Assembly: GCA_900555715.1 (NCBI GenBank)
Contig: USMC01000005.1
Span: forward strand, 1-64,000
From: an uncultured Porphyromonadaceae bacterium
Lineage (GTDB): Bacteria > Bacteroidota > Bacteroidia > Bacteroidales > Muribaculaceae
Reading direction: 5' to 3'
DNA: 64,000 nt
Shown here: piece by piece, positions 25,316 through 33,747 of the stretch
Position numbering within the stretch: position 1 is the stretch's first letter
Layout: the number at the start of each line of letters is the position of its first letter
Made by a program: the position numbers and the translations under genes
The notes under the pieces: generated by a model
What the model was told of the DNA's origin: nothing
The model's input: the letters and a program-made list of their open reading frames with translations, nothing else
Databases searched by the model: none

Positions 25316-25355
25316 AAAAAAACAGCGGGAGGCCGCCCGCGACCTCTCGCTGTTT
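25316..25355 (-). terminator. Rho-independent terminator of the 1127-residue protein gene
   Basis: 13-bp stem with one wobble pair (AAACAGCGGGAGG and CCTCTCGCTGTTT) followed by seven T on the minus strand, 19 nt after the stop codon. Confidence 0.85.
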
Positions 25356-25374
25356 GATGGGGGATGGAGTTATA

Positions 25375-28300
25375 TTATTTAACGATGACTTTGACGGCTT
25401 TGCCGTCGGCGCTGACGATGTAAATGCCGCGTTCTACGGCTATGGATACGTTGTCGGATTCAGCTGTTTCCGATACGGCAAGACGTCCGTCGGGAGTGTA
25501 GACAGCAACTTGCGTGTCGGCATAGCCTTTGACGATTATCTCACCTGTGCCGCCGTAGATTGCCTTGCCTGCTGCATCGATGCTGCCGACGCCGGTCGTG
25601 GTGCCTTCGACAGCGATGTTGGTGACGATGAGCATCTGCGACGACGAGCTGAATGTGGCGTTGAGGTAGAGCTGGACCCAGCGTTTGCCGTTGAATTCTG
25701 CGGGAAGTTTTGCTATTGCTGTCTTCCATCCGTCGGTGCCGGCTGTCTCTGCGGGAATCTCGACAAGACCTTCGACGCCGGGTGCTGTGGCAGTGAACCA
25801 GGGAGCGACGCCGTTGTTGCCGCCCCAGTAGTTGACGCTGACGGTGACGTCGGAGCTGTGCTCGGTGGTGAAGCGCGGAATGCCTATGCCTGCTTTGCCA
25901 ACGCCGCCTTCGGAGAGCTGGAGAGCCATCATGCATGAGCCGCCGACGCCTTCGCCGAAGAGTTCGGAAAGCTCACGGAACGACCAGTTCTGGTTGTTGT
26001 AGTCGGTGGTGGGATATGAGATCACGAACGGATTGATTGCGAGGGGTTCGTTGCTGCCTTCGTCGAAATTCTCGCACATAGGCAGACTGTACGGCGTGCC
26101 GAGCACGATACCTTCTGCGGCGATATAGTCGGATATACCGCCGGCGTTTGTTGCTATCACGCCGAGGCGGTAGAACGACTGTTCGCTGCCTGCCGGAACG
26201 GTGAAGGTGTATTCATATACATTATGACCTATTTCTGCGTACGGCTGATAGCCGTAGCCGTCGTTGATCCACAGCGAATAATCCATGTCGGAGGGGTCGA
26301 TATATCCGCCGTTGGCGCCTTCTTTGGGTGCGTCCCATGTGATGTGTACGCTGAGCATGTCGTCTGATGTGGTGAAGACGGCGTTTTCGACAATCTTGGG
26401 ATTGTCAACGCCGGTATATACGCTTACTGTAGCAGCAGGACCGTTTTCACCGTCGGCGGAGGTGACGACAGAGATGATGTTGACGCCCTGAGCTGTCTCG
26501 ACTTCGACAGTCTTCAGCTCGCCCGGAGCTCCGCTGACAGTCGTTGTGGAGATGGCTTTCACTGTGGCTGTCACTTCCTCGCCGGCGGCGATGTCAGCCC
26601 CGTTGTAATACTTCACAGGCAGTCGGAACGATACCGTTGCGCTGAGCACGCCGTTTTCGGCAGCTGTAGCCGTGAGGTCGGTGACGGCGGCAGGCGACTT
26701 GTCGCCCATGCCGGGATCGGTGACGCTGATGTCGCGGACGAAGACACCGTACTGATTAGGTTCGGAATTGGCGTGGATGCCGATGTAGTATGTGCCGGCG
26801 GCTCCGATTCTGAAGAGTGTCTCGACGTCTGAACCGTTGTGTTCGGGCACTGTCTTGTCGATAAGCGTCTGAGTCATGGCGGCGGGGGAGGGAGCTGTGC
26901 CGATGGCAACGCTGTAGCTGTCTTTGTCGAATGTGCTGCCCATGCGTCCTACATTCATGGCGAAGCGGTAGATTCCGCCTTCTTTGTCAAGGTTGACGGC
27001 GGGGAGGAAGAGCCAGTCGTCGAGGGCTTCGTCGGTGGAGTAATAGGATATGAAAGCGGGACGTCCCTGGAAGTCTGCGAAGAATTCCCATGTGATGTCG
27101 TCGTAGTTGCTGTCGTCGATGGTGAAAAGTTTTGCCTGCTCAGGCGTAGGCGCGAATGTCACGTCGGGGGTGAAAGGCTTGCCAGCCACTACGGAGTTCG
27201 ATTCTGTCGGGAGAGACTTGAGACCGTTGCACACAGCTACGACGCTTATAGTATAGGAAGCCAGATCGGCATCTGCGGGGAGATCGATTTTCATTTCTGT
27301 AGCGTCCGTCGTTCCGTAGAGGACGCCGTTGAGGCTCACTTCATATTTCATTTGCGCGAGGTCGAGGTAACCTCCGTGTACACCTTCGGTGACGGCATCC
27401 CAGAATGCCAGCCCTTCGTCGAAAGCTACGAAATCGGGAGCAAGCGGAGTGTCGTTGCCGGTGTACAGCCTCAGAACTGCCGGAACGCCCTGTTCGCCGG
27501 CTGCGGTGGCGAAGAAGGAGATGCTGTGCGTGCCGGTGCCTATTTCAGTGAAAGCGACAGCTACTTCTTCGCCGGGAGCGGCAGTGCCTGTCCTGTATGT
27601 CTCGCGGTCGAGTGTGGCGGTCCAGTTGAGTGTTCCGCCGAGGGCGTCGCCGCCGGCAGTGACATCGGGCATGGTGATTGTCACGGTGCCTGTTGTCGAT
27701 GCGCCTTCGAATACCGAAGATACTATTTTCGGAGCGGCAGGAGCTGTGGGCGAGGCGGCGCCGTCGAGGCATACCATGACACTGAATGTGTCGCCGTCGG
27801 GCATGTCCATGAGCTTTTCAACGGTCTTGTCGGCAGTGCTGATGAAATAGAGCTCAGATGCTTCTTCGGTGGAGTGGTTCACATAGAATCCGGAGGCGAC
27901 GTTGCTGTATGCCATAGTGCCGATATATGTGGTCTCTCCCATAGAGGAGACGTCCATGACGGGCTCGAATTCGCCCGTGGTGCTTATGCGCATGAGCGTG
28001 CCGCCGTAGCTGATGCCGTAGAGGCACTGGTCTACGGGGTTGTAGCAGATATAGGGGCAAGCCTCATTTTCTTCGTTTTCAACAGCTATGACTTTGACAA
28101 TCTCGAAATCGGCGGGATTTTCGGCGGGAGCCTTGGCGAAGACATAGTTTTCTCCTTCGCCGTCCATGCCGATGCCGTAGATCATGTCGTCGCTTTCGTT
28201 GAGGGCGCAGACGCTGAAATGACCGTTTTCGATGTCGACTTCGACGATGTCGTCTTCAGAAAATTCGCCTGTCTCGAAATCGAAGTCATAGTAGTACATT

Positions 28301-28758
28301 CCCACGACATAGTAGCCGAACATCACGGGCGCATAGCCGCAGAGACGTCCGTTGCGGTACCATCCGCAGCCGAGAGCAAGATACTCTTCCTGATAGAGCG
28401 GATCGAGCCATTTCAGGTCGAGACTGCTGCCCTGAAATTCGTACAGACCGACGGGCATATCGTCCTCGTAGAATCCGTCGGCATAGTTGACATATCCGAA
28501 GAGGTTAGCACCCTTTGCTGTTGCGCGTGCCGGAGCTTTCATCTGCGCGCTGCGGCTGACGGTGCTGATTTTTCCGTTCTGTGAGCGGAATAGGCGGGCG
28601 GCGGAGCGCTTCTGTGCCGTGTGTTTCCGAATTTTTGAGGTGTTCACAGCCTTTCCTTCAGCGATAAGGCGTGAAGCATCTGCCGCCGTCATTCGAGGTA
28701 ATGCGGCAGAAGCGGCAATAGAGACTGCCGCCAACAACAGTAGTAATAGTTTTCTCAT
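25375..28758 (-). CDS. Large secreted Fn3-repeat protein with T9SS-like tail
   Basis: 1127 residues with a signal peptide (MRKLLLLLLAAVSIAASA). Residues about 20-330 contain a propeller-like, acidic region with repeated YGI/YVF strands. Three or more fibronectin-type repeats follow (about 340-520 and 680-880), two of them containing a shared phrase around GGYIDPSDMDYSLWING / GGYLDLAQMKYEVSLNG. Two jelly-roll 'cleaved-adhesin'-like domains occur near 530-680 and 900-1050. The last 75 residues (GTGEIIVKGYADTQVAVYTPDGR...ERGIYIVSADGKAVKVIVK) form a T9SS type A-like sorting domain. It is probably a surface-exposed adhesin or a peptidase-like scaffold without catalytic residues that I can see. Single-gene unit. 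Confidence 0.82.
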   Translation of the reverse strand: MRKLLLLLLAAVSIAASAALPRMTAADASRLIAEGKAVNTSKIRKHTAQKRSAARLFRSQNGKISTVSRSAQMKAPARATAKGANLFGYVNYADGFYEDDMPVGLYEFQGSSLDLKWLDPLYQEEYLALGCGWYRNGRLCGYAPVMFGYYVVGMYYYDFDFETGEFSEDDIVEVDIENGHFSVCALNESDDMIYGIGMDGEGENYVFAKAPAENPADFEIVKVIAVENEENEACPYICYNPVDQCLYGISYGGTLMRISTTGEFEPVMDVSSMGETTYIGTMAYSNVASGFYVNHSTEEASELYFISTADKTVEKLMDMPDGDTFSVMVCLDGAASPTAPAAPKIVSSVFEGASTTGTVTITMPDVTAGGDALGGTLNWTATLDRETYRTGTAAPGEEVAVAFTEIGTGTHSISFFATAAGEQGVPAVLRLYTGNDTPLAPDFVAFDEGLAFWDAVTEGVHGGYLDLAQMKYEVSLNGVLYGTTDATEMKIDLPADADLASYTISVVAVCNGLKSLPTESNSVVAGKPFTPDVTFAPTPEQAKLFTIDDSNYDDITWEFFADFQGRPAFISYYSTDEALDDWLFLPAVNLDKEGGIYRFAMNVGRMGSTFDKDSYSVAIGTAPSPAAMTQTLIDKTVPEHNGSDVETLFRIGAAGTYYIGIHANSEPNQYGVFVRDISVTDPGMGDKSPAAVTDLTATAAENGVLSATVSFRLPVKYYNGADIAAGEEVTATVKAISTTTVSGAPGELKTVEVETAQGVNIISVVTSADGENGPAATVSVYTGVDNPKIVENAVFTTSDDMLSVHITWDAPKEGANGGYIDPSDMDYSLWINDGYGYQPYAEIGHNVYEYTFTVPAGSEQSFYRLGVIATNAGGISDYIAAEGIVLGTPYSLPMCENFDEGSNEPLAINPFVISYPTTDYNNQNWSFRELSELFGEGVGGSCMMALQLSEGGVGKAGIGIPRFTTEHSSDVTVSVNYWGGNNGVAPWFTATAPGVEGLVEIPAETAGTDGWKTAIAKLPAEFNGKRWVQLYLNATFSSSSQMLIVTNIAVEGTTTGVGSIDAAGKAIYGGTGEIIVKGYADTQVAVYTPDGRLAVSETAESDNVSIAVERGIYIVSADGKAVKVIVK

Positions 28759-28791
28759 TCTATATAAAATTTAGATTGTCCTTGGAATAGA

Positions 28792-28799
28792 CAAATTTA
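28792..28799 (-). promoter_or_regulatory. -7 promoter box (TAAATTTG)
   Basis: Perfect TAnnTTTG on the minus strand, 33 nt before the ATG of the 1127-residue secreted protein. Confidence 0.55.
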
Positions 28800-28900
28800 T
28801 ACAGCCGCAAAATTAAGGAATCTTTCTAACTTTTACAATACCTGCACAATCCTCCTGGATGCGTATGTTCCTATTTCTGCGACTTTTCGAGCGTGGCGGG

Positions 28901-29182
28901 TCAGGGGTTGTAGAGGTCTTTGTTGAAGAATGCCATGACTTCGCGTGCCTGGTCGAGGGCGACGGAAGCGGGGGATGACGGGTCGAGTGCGGCGGCGGAG
29001 GCATAGAGCGAGATCGCCATGCCCTGATTCCCTTTTTTCCACGCTATCCGACCACGCAGATACAGCGCCTCGGCACGCTCGCGGCTGTCGGAAGCGGCTG
29101 TGGCGAGCATCACGGATATTATTTTGTCGGCGTCGTCGAAGCGTCCGGCATTGATGAGTCCGAGGACTTCTTCGCTGTTCAT
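28901..29182 (-). CDS. Small tetratricopeptide-repeat protein
   Basis: 93 residues with two TPR-like helix pairs (AEALYLRGRIAWKKGNQGMAISLYASAAALDP is a good TPR consensus). No signal peptide, so cytoplasmic. Its start overlaps the stop of the SUI1 gene by 4 bp, making it the last gene of the SIS-PfkB-ribH-SUI1 operon. Function unknown; TPRs imply protein binding. Confidence 0.82.
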   Translation of the reverse strand: MNSEEVLGLINAGRFDDADKIISVMLATAASDSRERAEALYLRGRIAWKKGNQGMAISLYASAAALDPSSPASVALDQAREVMAFFNKDLYNP

Positions 29183-29523
29183 ATTATTCTGGCTTTGAAT
29201 CCTTTTTCAGTGAGCAGGCGAAGAACATCCTGCCGCCTGTCGCCCTGAATGAGTATTTCTCCTCCCCGTGCCGAGCCGCCCGTGCCGAGGCGTTTCTTCA
29301 GTCCTGCGGCAATGGCTTCCACTTCTTCGTCTGCAACGGTGAAGCCGGTGATTATGGTGGCTGTCTTGCCTCCGCGTCCTTTGCGCTCGAAAACGATGTC
29401 GAGCCGTTCTTTCTGGACGGCTTTCTCCGTCTCGGGGGCTTGTACGGTTTCTGGTTCTTCCGCTACGTCGCCCATAGTTCCGCGCAGTGCCACGAGGGCG
29501 TCGCGCCAGTCGGTGCTTGCCAT
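29179..29523 (-). CDS. SUI1/eIF1-family translation factor (YciH-like)
   Basis: 114 residues. The C-terminal 65 residues are the SUI1 domain: ERKGRGGKTATIITGF, then LKKRLGTGGSARGGEILIQGDRRQDVLRLLTEKGFKARII. The N-terminal 45 residues are a divergent linker (pETVQAPETEKAVQKE). Bacterial homologues of eukaryotic eIF1 influence start-codon fidelity or 30S function, but are not essential in the cases studied. It follows the lipoprotein gene by one base and overlaps the TPR gene. Part of a compact cytosolic/envelope operon. Confidence 0.93.
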   Translation of the reverse strand: MASTDWRDALVALRGTMGDVAEEPETVQAPETEKAVQKERLDIVFERKGRGGKTATIITGFTVADEEVEAIAAGLKKRLGTGGSARGGEILIQGDRRQDVLRLLTEKGFKARII

Positions 29524-29524
29524 G

Positions 29525-29986
29525 TCAGTCGTTGTTTTCTGTTATGGATTCTTCATCGGCGTCGTCGCAGATGCCATGTGTGGCGGCGTGTCTCGACCCG
29601 TCGGTGACAGCGGAGACGAGCATCAGTTGCGCGCGGTCGGCGGCAGACAGATTGTTGATAAACATGTGTGTGCTGTCGCTGTCGCACTTTATGGCGGCGT
29701 CGAGGGCATGCGCTGCCGAAGCGGTGCTTGTTTCTATTTCTCCGCTTGCCTCGCCTATGCGCATCAGCAGCAGCGACAGGCGGCACAGCGATGTCGCTCC
29801 GAGTTTTTCGGGGCTTACGTTGTTCAGCACACTGTCGGCGACAGCCTGTGCCCGGAGGTAGTGACCGTGCTCATATGCCTGTTCGGCGGCGGCAATGTCG
29901 TCGGCGGGCGATGTGGCGGCTGTCGAGCACGATGTGGCGGCTGCCAGGAAGATGTATGCGGTTGTGAGGGCTGCGGATATTTTCAT
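29525..29986 (-). CDS. Predicted lipoprotein with TPR-like helices
   Basis: 153 residues. The N-terminus has a lipobox (LAAATSC, Cys about residue 20) after a short hydrophobic segment, so it is probably an envelope lipoprotein. The rest is helical with Ala-rich repeats such as IAAAEQAYEHGHYLRAQAVADSVLN, like a single degenerate TPR, and the tail is acidic (DDADEESITENND). I do not recognise a named family. It lies 8 bp after a single-span membrane protein gene and 1 bp before the SUI1 gene. Confidence 0.7.
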   Translation of the reverse strand: MKISAALTTAYIFLAAATSCSTAATSPADDIAAAEQAYEHGHYLRAQAVADSVLNNVSPEKLGATSLCRLSLLLMRIGEASGEIETSTASAAHALDAAIKCDSDSTHMFINNLSAADRAQLMLVSAVTDGSRHAATHGICDDADEESITENND

Positions 29987-29994
29987 CTTTTGTT

Positions 29995-30285
29995 TTAGGG
30001 TTCAGCCGACGGAGGCGTTTCTGTCGGCGTTTCCGGGTCGGCTATAAGCTGGCGGAGACTTTCGCCGTCTTTGTTCTGCCAGTCGGCTTCTCCGGGAGCG
30101 TCAGCGTCGGCTTCTGTGATCTCATATTGCTGCATGACGTTGTCGCCTGCCGGCGTGTCGACGTGGGTGTTTTTGTCGAACCATCCGATGTAGTAAAGAA
30201 CGCCTACGGCGATTGCTGCTGCTATGAGGGCGACAACAATCCATGCCCACAGTCCGGATGATTTTCTTTTGGAGTAGTTTGCCAT
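29995..30285 (-). CDS. Small single-span membrane protein
   Basis: 96 residues: a basic N-terminus (MANYSKRKSSG), one transmembrane helix (about 12-34, LWAWIVVALIAAAIAVGVLYYIG), then an acidic, Pro- and Asp-rich tail outside the membrane. No family recognised. Tandem with ribH upstream and a lipoprotein gene downstream, so probably an envelope adaptor in this operon. Confidence 0.7.
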   Translation of the reverse strand: MANYSKRKSSGLWAWIVVALIAAAIAVGVLYYIGWFDKNTHVDTPAGDNVMQQYEITEADADAPGEADWQNKDGESLRQLIADPETPTETPPSAEP

Positions 30286-30333
30286 TTTGAAGATGTGTTT
30301 TTAAGATTCTAATTTAAAACACATCCGCGGCAA

Positions 30334-30819
30334 TTAGAGTTCGTTTACCTTCTCGATGAAATCGTACATCTGCATGGCGGCGACGGCGGCTTCCGAACCT
30401 TTGTTGCCTTCTTTGCCACCTGCGCGGTCGAGTGCGTCCTGTTCGTTGTCGACAGTCAGAACTCCGAAGATGATGGGGATGTCGCATTCGCTGTTGAGGT
30501 ATGCGTTTCCCTGCGTGACGCTCTTGCAGACGTAGTCGAAGTGCGGCGTGCCGCCACGGATGACGCATCCGAGAATGATGATGGCGTTGTAGAGTCCGGT
30601 GTCGACAAGCTTAGCCGAGGCGAATGTGAGTTCGACGGCTCCCGGAACTTCGAAGACGTCGATGTCGTCGCTTCCGATACCGTTTTCTTTGAAAGTTGTC
30701 AGCGCTCCTTCGAGAAGGCGTTCGGTGATGTGGCTGTTCCAGAGGGTGCGTACTATCGCCACGTGCATGTCGCGCGGGGCGTTGAATGGGTTGGCTGGTG
30801 CGTTCTTTGAAGATGACAT
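30334..30819 (-). CDS. ribH: 6,7-dimethyl-8-ribityllumazine synthase
   Basis: 161 residues, normal length. Family motifs are VRTLWNSHITERLLEGA, the AVELTFASA segment, GCVIRGGTPHFDYV (with the catalytic His) and the phosphate-binding RAGGKEGNKGSEAA. It condenses ribityl-aminouracil and dihydroxybutanone phosphate in riboflavin biosynthesis, as an icosahedral or pentameric assembly in the cytosol. It starts 6 bp after the PfkB-like gene. No other riboflavin gene is nearby. Confidence 0.96.
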   Translation of the reverse strand: MSSSKNAPANPFNAPRDMHVAIVRTLWNSHITERLLEGALTTFKENGIGSDDIDVFEVPGAVELTFASAKLVDTGLYNAIIILGCVIRGGTPHFDYVCKSVTQGNAYLNSECDIPIIFGVLTVDNEQDALDRAGGKEGNKGSEAAVAAMQMYDFIEKVNEL

Positions 30820-30825
30820 AGTTTG

Positions 30826-31743
30826 TTATTCTATTGTTTGCCAGGGCTCTTTGAGCGTGCCTGCTGCGGCGATGGCGCTTTTTGCGGCGGCTCCGAGCAC
30901 GGCTTCACGCAACTGGCTGCCGGGGGCGTCGAAAGCTTCGGGCTTGATGTCGCGTATGAATATCTCGCTTGCAATTCCGGCAAGGGCGCCGGCGTTCCAT
31001 AGCATTGTCCGGCATGTGCCGGCGGGAATGGCGACGGTGCTCATTTCTTTTCCGGTGTAGTAGCTGATGCACTGGCAGCGGTCGTCGATGTTGACAAGCG
31101 AGCGGCAGTAAAAATCGATATGGTCGTGGTAGCAGGCTCCGGGTTCTTTTATTCCGAAGATGAGCTCAAGGTCTTTGTTCCGTGTGACGACGATGTGTGC
31201 CATTTCGAGGTTTTCGAGAATCTGCGGCATCACGTGTGTTATGCGCGGTTCCTGCTGCGGCAGGAAGCCCGGCAGATATATCATTGTCGCTTTGCGCTCG
31301 GCGGCGTAGGAGAGCAGTTTGAGCATCCGCGGACGCATACGCCGGTCGATGGCATAGTATCCTCCGAAGACGATGATGTCGCCTTCGTCGATTCGCGGCC
31401 AGATGATGTCGAATGCCTCTTCGGGGTATGCTTCGTAGCGGGTAAGGAAGGGCAGCGGTTTTTCGGGGTCGTCGCTCTGTACGAAGATGTTGAGCGGTGT
31501 GCGTCCTTCTGTGAAACGGTCGACAGATTTCGTGTCGACGCCTGCTGCGGCTAATTCGCCGACGACGATGTCGCCGATTCGGTCGGCAGCGGCTTCGGAC
31601 GCCATGATGACATTGAGTCCTTCGCGTCCCATTATGGCTGCTGCACCGGCGATTCTGCCGCCGGGCATGCTTCCGGCGGGGCGTCCTGCAGGGTCAAGGA
31701 CTATATTCAGCGAGCATTCGCCTATGCAGATGATTTTTTTCAT
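30826..31743 (-). CDS. PfkB/ribokinase-fold protein with degenerate active site
   Basis: 305 residues from the ATG at 31743, which gives the usual PfkB beginning (MKKIICIGECSLNIVLD) and a 4-bp overlap with the SIS gene. The fold features are recognisable, but the key motifs are altered: the N-terminal GGxxxNxA is GGRIAGAA (28-35, Asn replaced by Gly), and the C-terminal GAGD, whose Asp is the catalytic base, is NAGA (250-253). This suggests a non-catalytic or changed-specificity member. Neighbours (SIS isomerase upstream, ribH downstream) suggest sugar-phosphate metabolism, but the altered site makes kinase activity doubtful. Confidence 0.82.
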   Translation of the reverse strand: MKKIICIGECSLNIVLDPAGRPAGSMPGGRIAGAAAIMGREGLNVIMASEAAADRIGDIVVGELAAAGVDTKSVDRFTEGRTPLNIFVQSDDPEKPLPFLTRYEAYPEEAFDIIWPRIDEGDIIVFGGYYAIDRRMRPRMLKLLSYAAERKATMIYLPGFLPQQEPRITHVMPQILENLEMAHIVVTRNKDLELIFGIKEPGACYHDHIDFYCRSLVNIDDRCQCISYYTGKEMSTVAIPAGTCRTMLWNAGALAGIASEIFIRDIKPEAFDAPGSQLREAVLGAAAKSAIAAAGTLKEPWQTIE

Positions 31744-32369
31744 TTTATCGAACGTGCGACAGTGCCTAAATATCCTCCGTGGTGCCGCTTGGCGTAGTCG
31801 CTGGCAGAAAAGCCTATGCGACGCATTACGTTGACAACCAGCACGTCGCCGATGACGGTCATAATGGTGGTAGATGTTGTGGGCGTCAGACCGAGCGGGC
31901 ATACTTCAGGCGCGTTGCCGGTGAAAAGCGCTATGTCGGCGGCATGTGCCAGCGGGCTGTCGGGTGCTCCGGTGATGACGATGGTGGGAATGTCGGCATA
32001 GAGACCGTGCAGGAGGCTGACAAGTTCCACTATCTCGTTTGTCTTGCCGCTGTTGGAGATGAGCAGCATGATGTCGTTGGGCTGCATGATGCCGAGGTCG
32101 CCGTGCTGTGCTTCGCTCGGGTGCAGGTTCACTGCAGGTGTACCCGTGGAGGAGAATGTCGTGGCTATGTTCATGGCAATCTGTCCGGCCTTGCCCATTC
32201 CGGCGGTAACGAGCTTGCCGCCGCGGCGGTGCACCCGTTCTACGATGGCGTCTACGGCTTTTTCGTAGCTGTCGGTGACCGGTATATTTCTTATAGCCTC
32301 GCTTTCGGCGAGCAATATCTCGCGCATTGAGTCCTTTACATCCATTTTGTTTTCGCTTTCCAGATTCAT
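31740..32369 (-). CDS. SIS-domain sugar-phosphate isomerase, KdsD-like without CBS
   Basis: 209 residues with one SIS domain (about 35-185): TAGMGKAGQIAMNIATTFSSTGTPAVNLHPSEAQHGDLGIMQPNDIMLLISNSGKTNEIVEL. It matches the catalytic half of D-arabinose-5-phosphate isomerases (KdsD/GutQ), which make the precursor of Kdo for lipopolysaccharide; the C-terminal CBS pair of full-length KdsD is absent. It is the first gene of the operon. The -7 box lies 4 nt before this ATG, so either the mRNA is leaderless or translation begins at the next Met (32345, MDVKDSMRE). Confidence 0.88.
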   Translation of the reverse strand: MNLESENKMDVKDSMREILLAESEAIRNIPVTDSYEKAVDAIVERVHRRGGKLVTAGMGKAGQIAMNIATTFSSTGTPAVNLHPSEAQHGDLGIMQPNDIMLLISNSGKTNEIVELVSLLHGLYADIPTIVITGAPDSPLAHAADIALFTGNAPEVCPLGLTPTTSTTIMTVIGDVLVVNVMRRIGFSASDYAKRHHGGYLGTVARSIK

Positions 32370-32373
32370 GTCA

Positions 32374-32381
32374 CAAATTTA
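32374..32381 (-). promoter_or_regulatory. -7 promoter box (TAAATTTG) of the SIS-ribH operon
   Basis: Perfect TAnnTTTG on the minus strand, separated by 4 nt (TGAC) from the ATG at 32369, the same spacing as at 2619 and 10156. Confidence 0.6.
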
Positions 32382-32434
32382 AGCAAAAAAATCCGAGAGT
32401 TTTGATAATATCTGTTAAATACCGGAGAGAGCGG

Positions 32435-33652
32435 CTATCGCCTGTCGAGAGGCAGTTCGATGCGGAATGTTGTGCCGACACCGGGTATCGACTGTTTTAC
32501 GAAAATTTTGCCGCCGTGATACTGCTCCACGATGCGCTTGGCAAGTGTCAGTCCCAGCCCCCAGCCGCGGCTTTTGGTGGAATATCCGGGGTTGAAGACT
32601 GTCTTGAAGTTCTTCCGGCTGATGCCTTTGCCGGTGTCGGCGACTTCTATGAAGGCGTTGACGCTGCCTTTTCCTGTGGTGACGTCGATCCGTCCGGAGC
32701 TTTTGGCAGGGTCGGTGGCGTCGACGGCGTTTTTTATAAGGTTTTCAATCACCCATTCGAGCAGCGGCACACAGGCGAGCACGTGTATGTTTCCGTCGCC
32801 CGGATGCCACCCGAGGGCTATCTTCGGCGAGATGCGTGTTTTCATGTAGCCGACGGCGTCGCCTACCACAGTGTTGAGGTCGGCGGGCTCTATGTTGGGC
32901 ACGGAACCGATTTTCGAGAACCGTGAGGCAATAGTGCTCAAGCGGTTGACATCCTTGTTCATCTCAGCGACAGTGTCGGCGTCGACACCGTAGTCGGGCA
33001 GCAGCTCCATCCATGCCATAAGCGAAGATATCGGTGTTCCGAGCTGGTGGGCTGTCTCTTTCGAGAGTCCGACCCATACTTTGTTTTGCTCAGCCTTTTT
33101 CGTGGAGAGCACCGCGAAGTATACCACGCAGATAAACGCCAGCATGACGAGAAGCTGGATGTAGGGGTAGACGCTCATGCGTTTGAGCAGGGTGGAATCT
33201 TCGTAGAAGAGATACTGGACAGTTTCAGGCGCTATTTCTATTTCGATTTTGTTCTGCGTGCCGGCGAGTTCGGCGAGCTTGCTGTCGAGATATTTCTTGT
33301 TTGCTTCCGACAGCGGTGCTCCGAGCTGTGTGTCGCCGGTTTTGTCGGGCAGGTCGAAATTGCGGTAGTCGAGGATGTTGCCTTCGGCGTCGGTGAGGAG
33401 AACGGGGATGGTGGTGTTGCCCTGGATTATTCCGAGAAGAAAATCAACATCGGTATTGGAATCTCCGTCGCTGAGCCCTGCCGAGGCAAGCTCTTTGGTG
33501 GCGTCTGCCCACAGCTGCATACGGTCGCGCTCGACGGCAGACAGGTCATTTATTAGCCCTGACGAGAAATATAGAAACAATGCGACGACAGCCGCGGAGG
33601 CTATCAGGAAAGCCGCCTTGCCATAACGTTGTATTTCATATATGTTTGCCAT
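32435..33652 (-). CDS. Sensor histidine kinase, orphan
   Basis: 405 residues. Two transmembrane helices (about 11-33 and 170-192) flank a periplasmic sensor region of about 130 residues without a named domain. Cytoplasmic motifs: phospho-accepting H212 in SKETAHQLGTP, N box ENLIKNAVDA, G1 VADTGKGI and G2 GWGLGLTLA. No HAMP or PAS domain and no response-regulator gene is adjacent, so its partner must be elsewhere. The gene has its own promoter (33676-33683). Its role and signal cannot be inferred from this sequence. Confidence 0.93.
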   Translation of the reverse strand: MANIYEIQRYGKAAFLIASAAVVALFLYFSSGLINDLSAVERDRMQLWADATKELASAGLSDGDSNTDVDFLLGIIQGNTTIPVLLTDAEGNILDYRNFDLPDKTGDTQLGAPLSEANKKYLDSKLAELAGTQNKIEIEIAPETVQYLFYEDSTLLKRMSVYPYIQLLVMLAFICVVYFAVLSTKKAEQNKVWVGLSKETAHQLGTPISSLMAWMELLPDYGVDADTVAEMNKDVNRLSTIASRFSKIGSVPNIEPADLNTVVGDAVGYMKTRISPKIALGWHPGDGNIHVLACVPLLEWVIENLIKNAVDATDPAKSSGRIDVTTGKGSVNAFIEVADTGKGISRKNFKTVFNPGYSTKSRGWGLGLTLAKRIVEQYHGGKIFVKQSIPGVGTTFRIELPLDRR

Positions 33653-33675
33653 CGTAGCGTGAGTGGTTGCGGATG

Positions 33676-33683
33676 CAAAATTA
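33676..33683 (-). promoter_or_regulatory. -7 promoter box (TAATTTTG) of the histidine kinase
   Basis: Perfect TAnnTTTG on the minus strand, 23 nt before the ATG. Confidence 0.55.
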
Positions 33684-33710
33684 ATGAAACAGCGTCAATA
33701 TAGCAAATAC

Positions 33711-33744
33711 AAAGCAGGGACGCCGTTTCGGACGTCCCTGCTTT
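33711..33744 (-). terminator. Hairpin terminator of the winged-helix gene
   Basis: Perfect 12-bp stem AAAGCAGGGACG/CGTCCCTGCTTT with a 10-nt loop, 3 nt after the stop codon. The following T-run is short. Confidence 0.75.
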
Positions 33745-33747
33745 AGA

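Noticed and set aside
26839..28584. Long open frame (581 codons) on the plus strand
   Set aside because: It lies entirely opposite the 1127-residue secreted protein gene, which has a signal peptide, promoter box, terminator and recognisable domains. It is Cys- and Val-rich in the manner of antisense frames here and matches no family.
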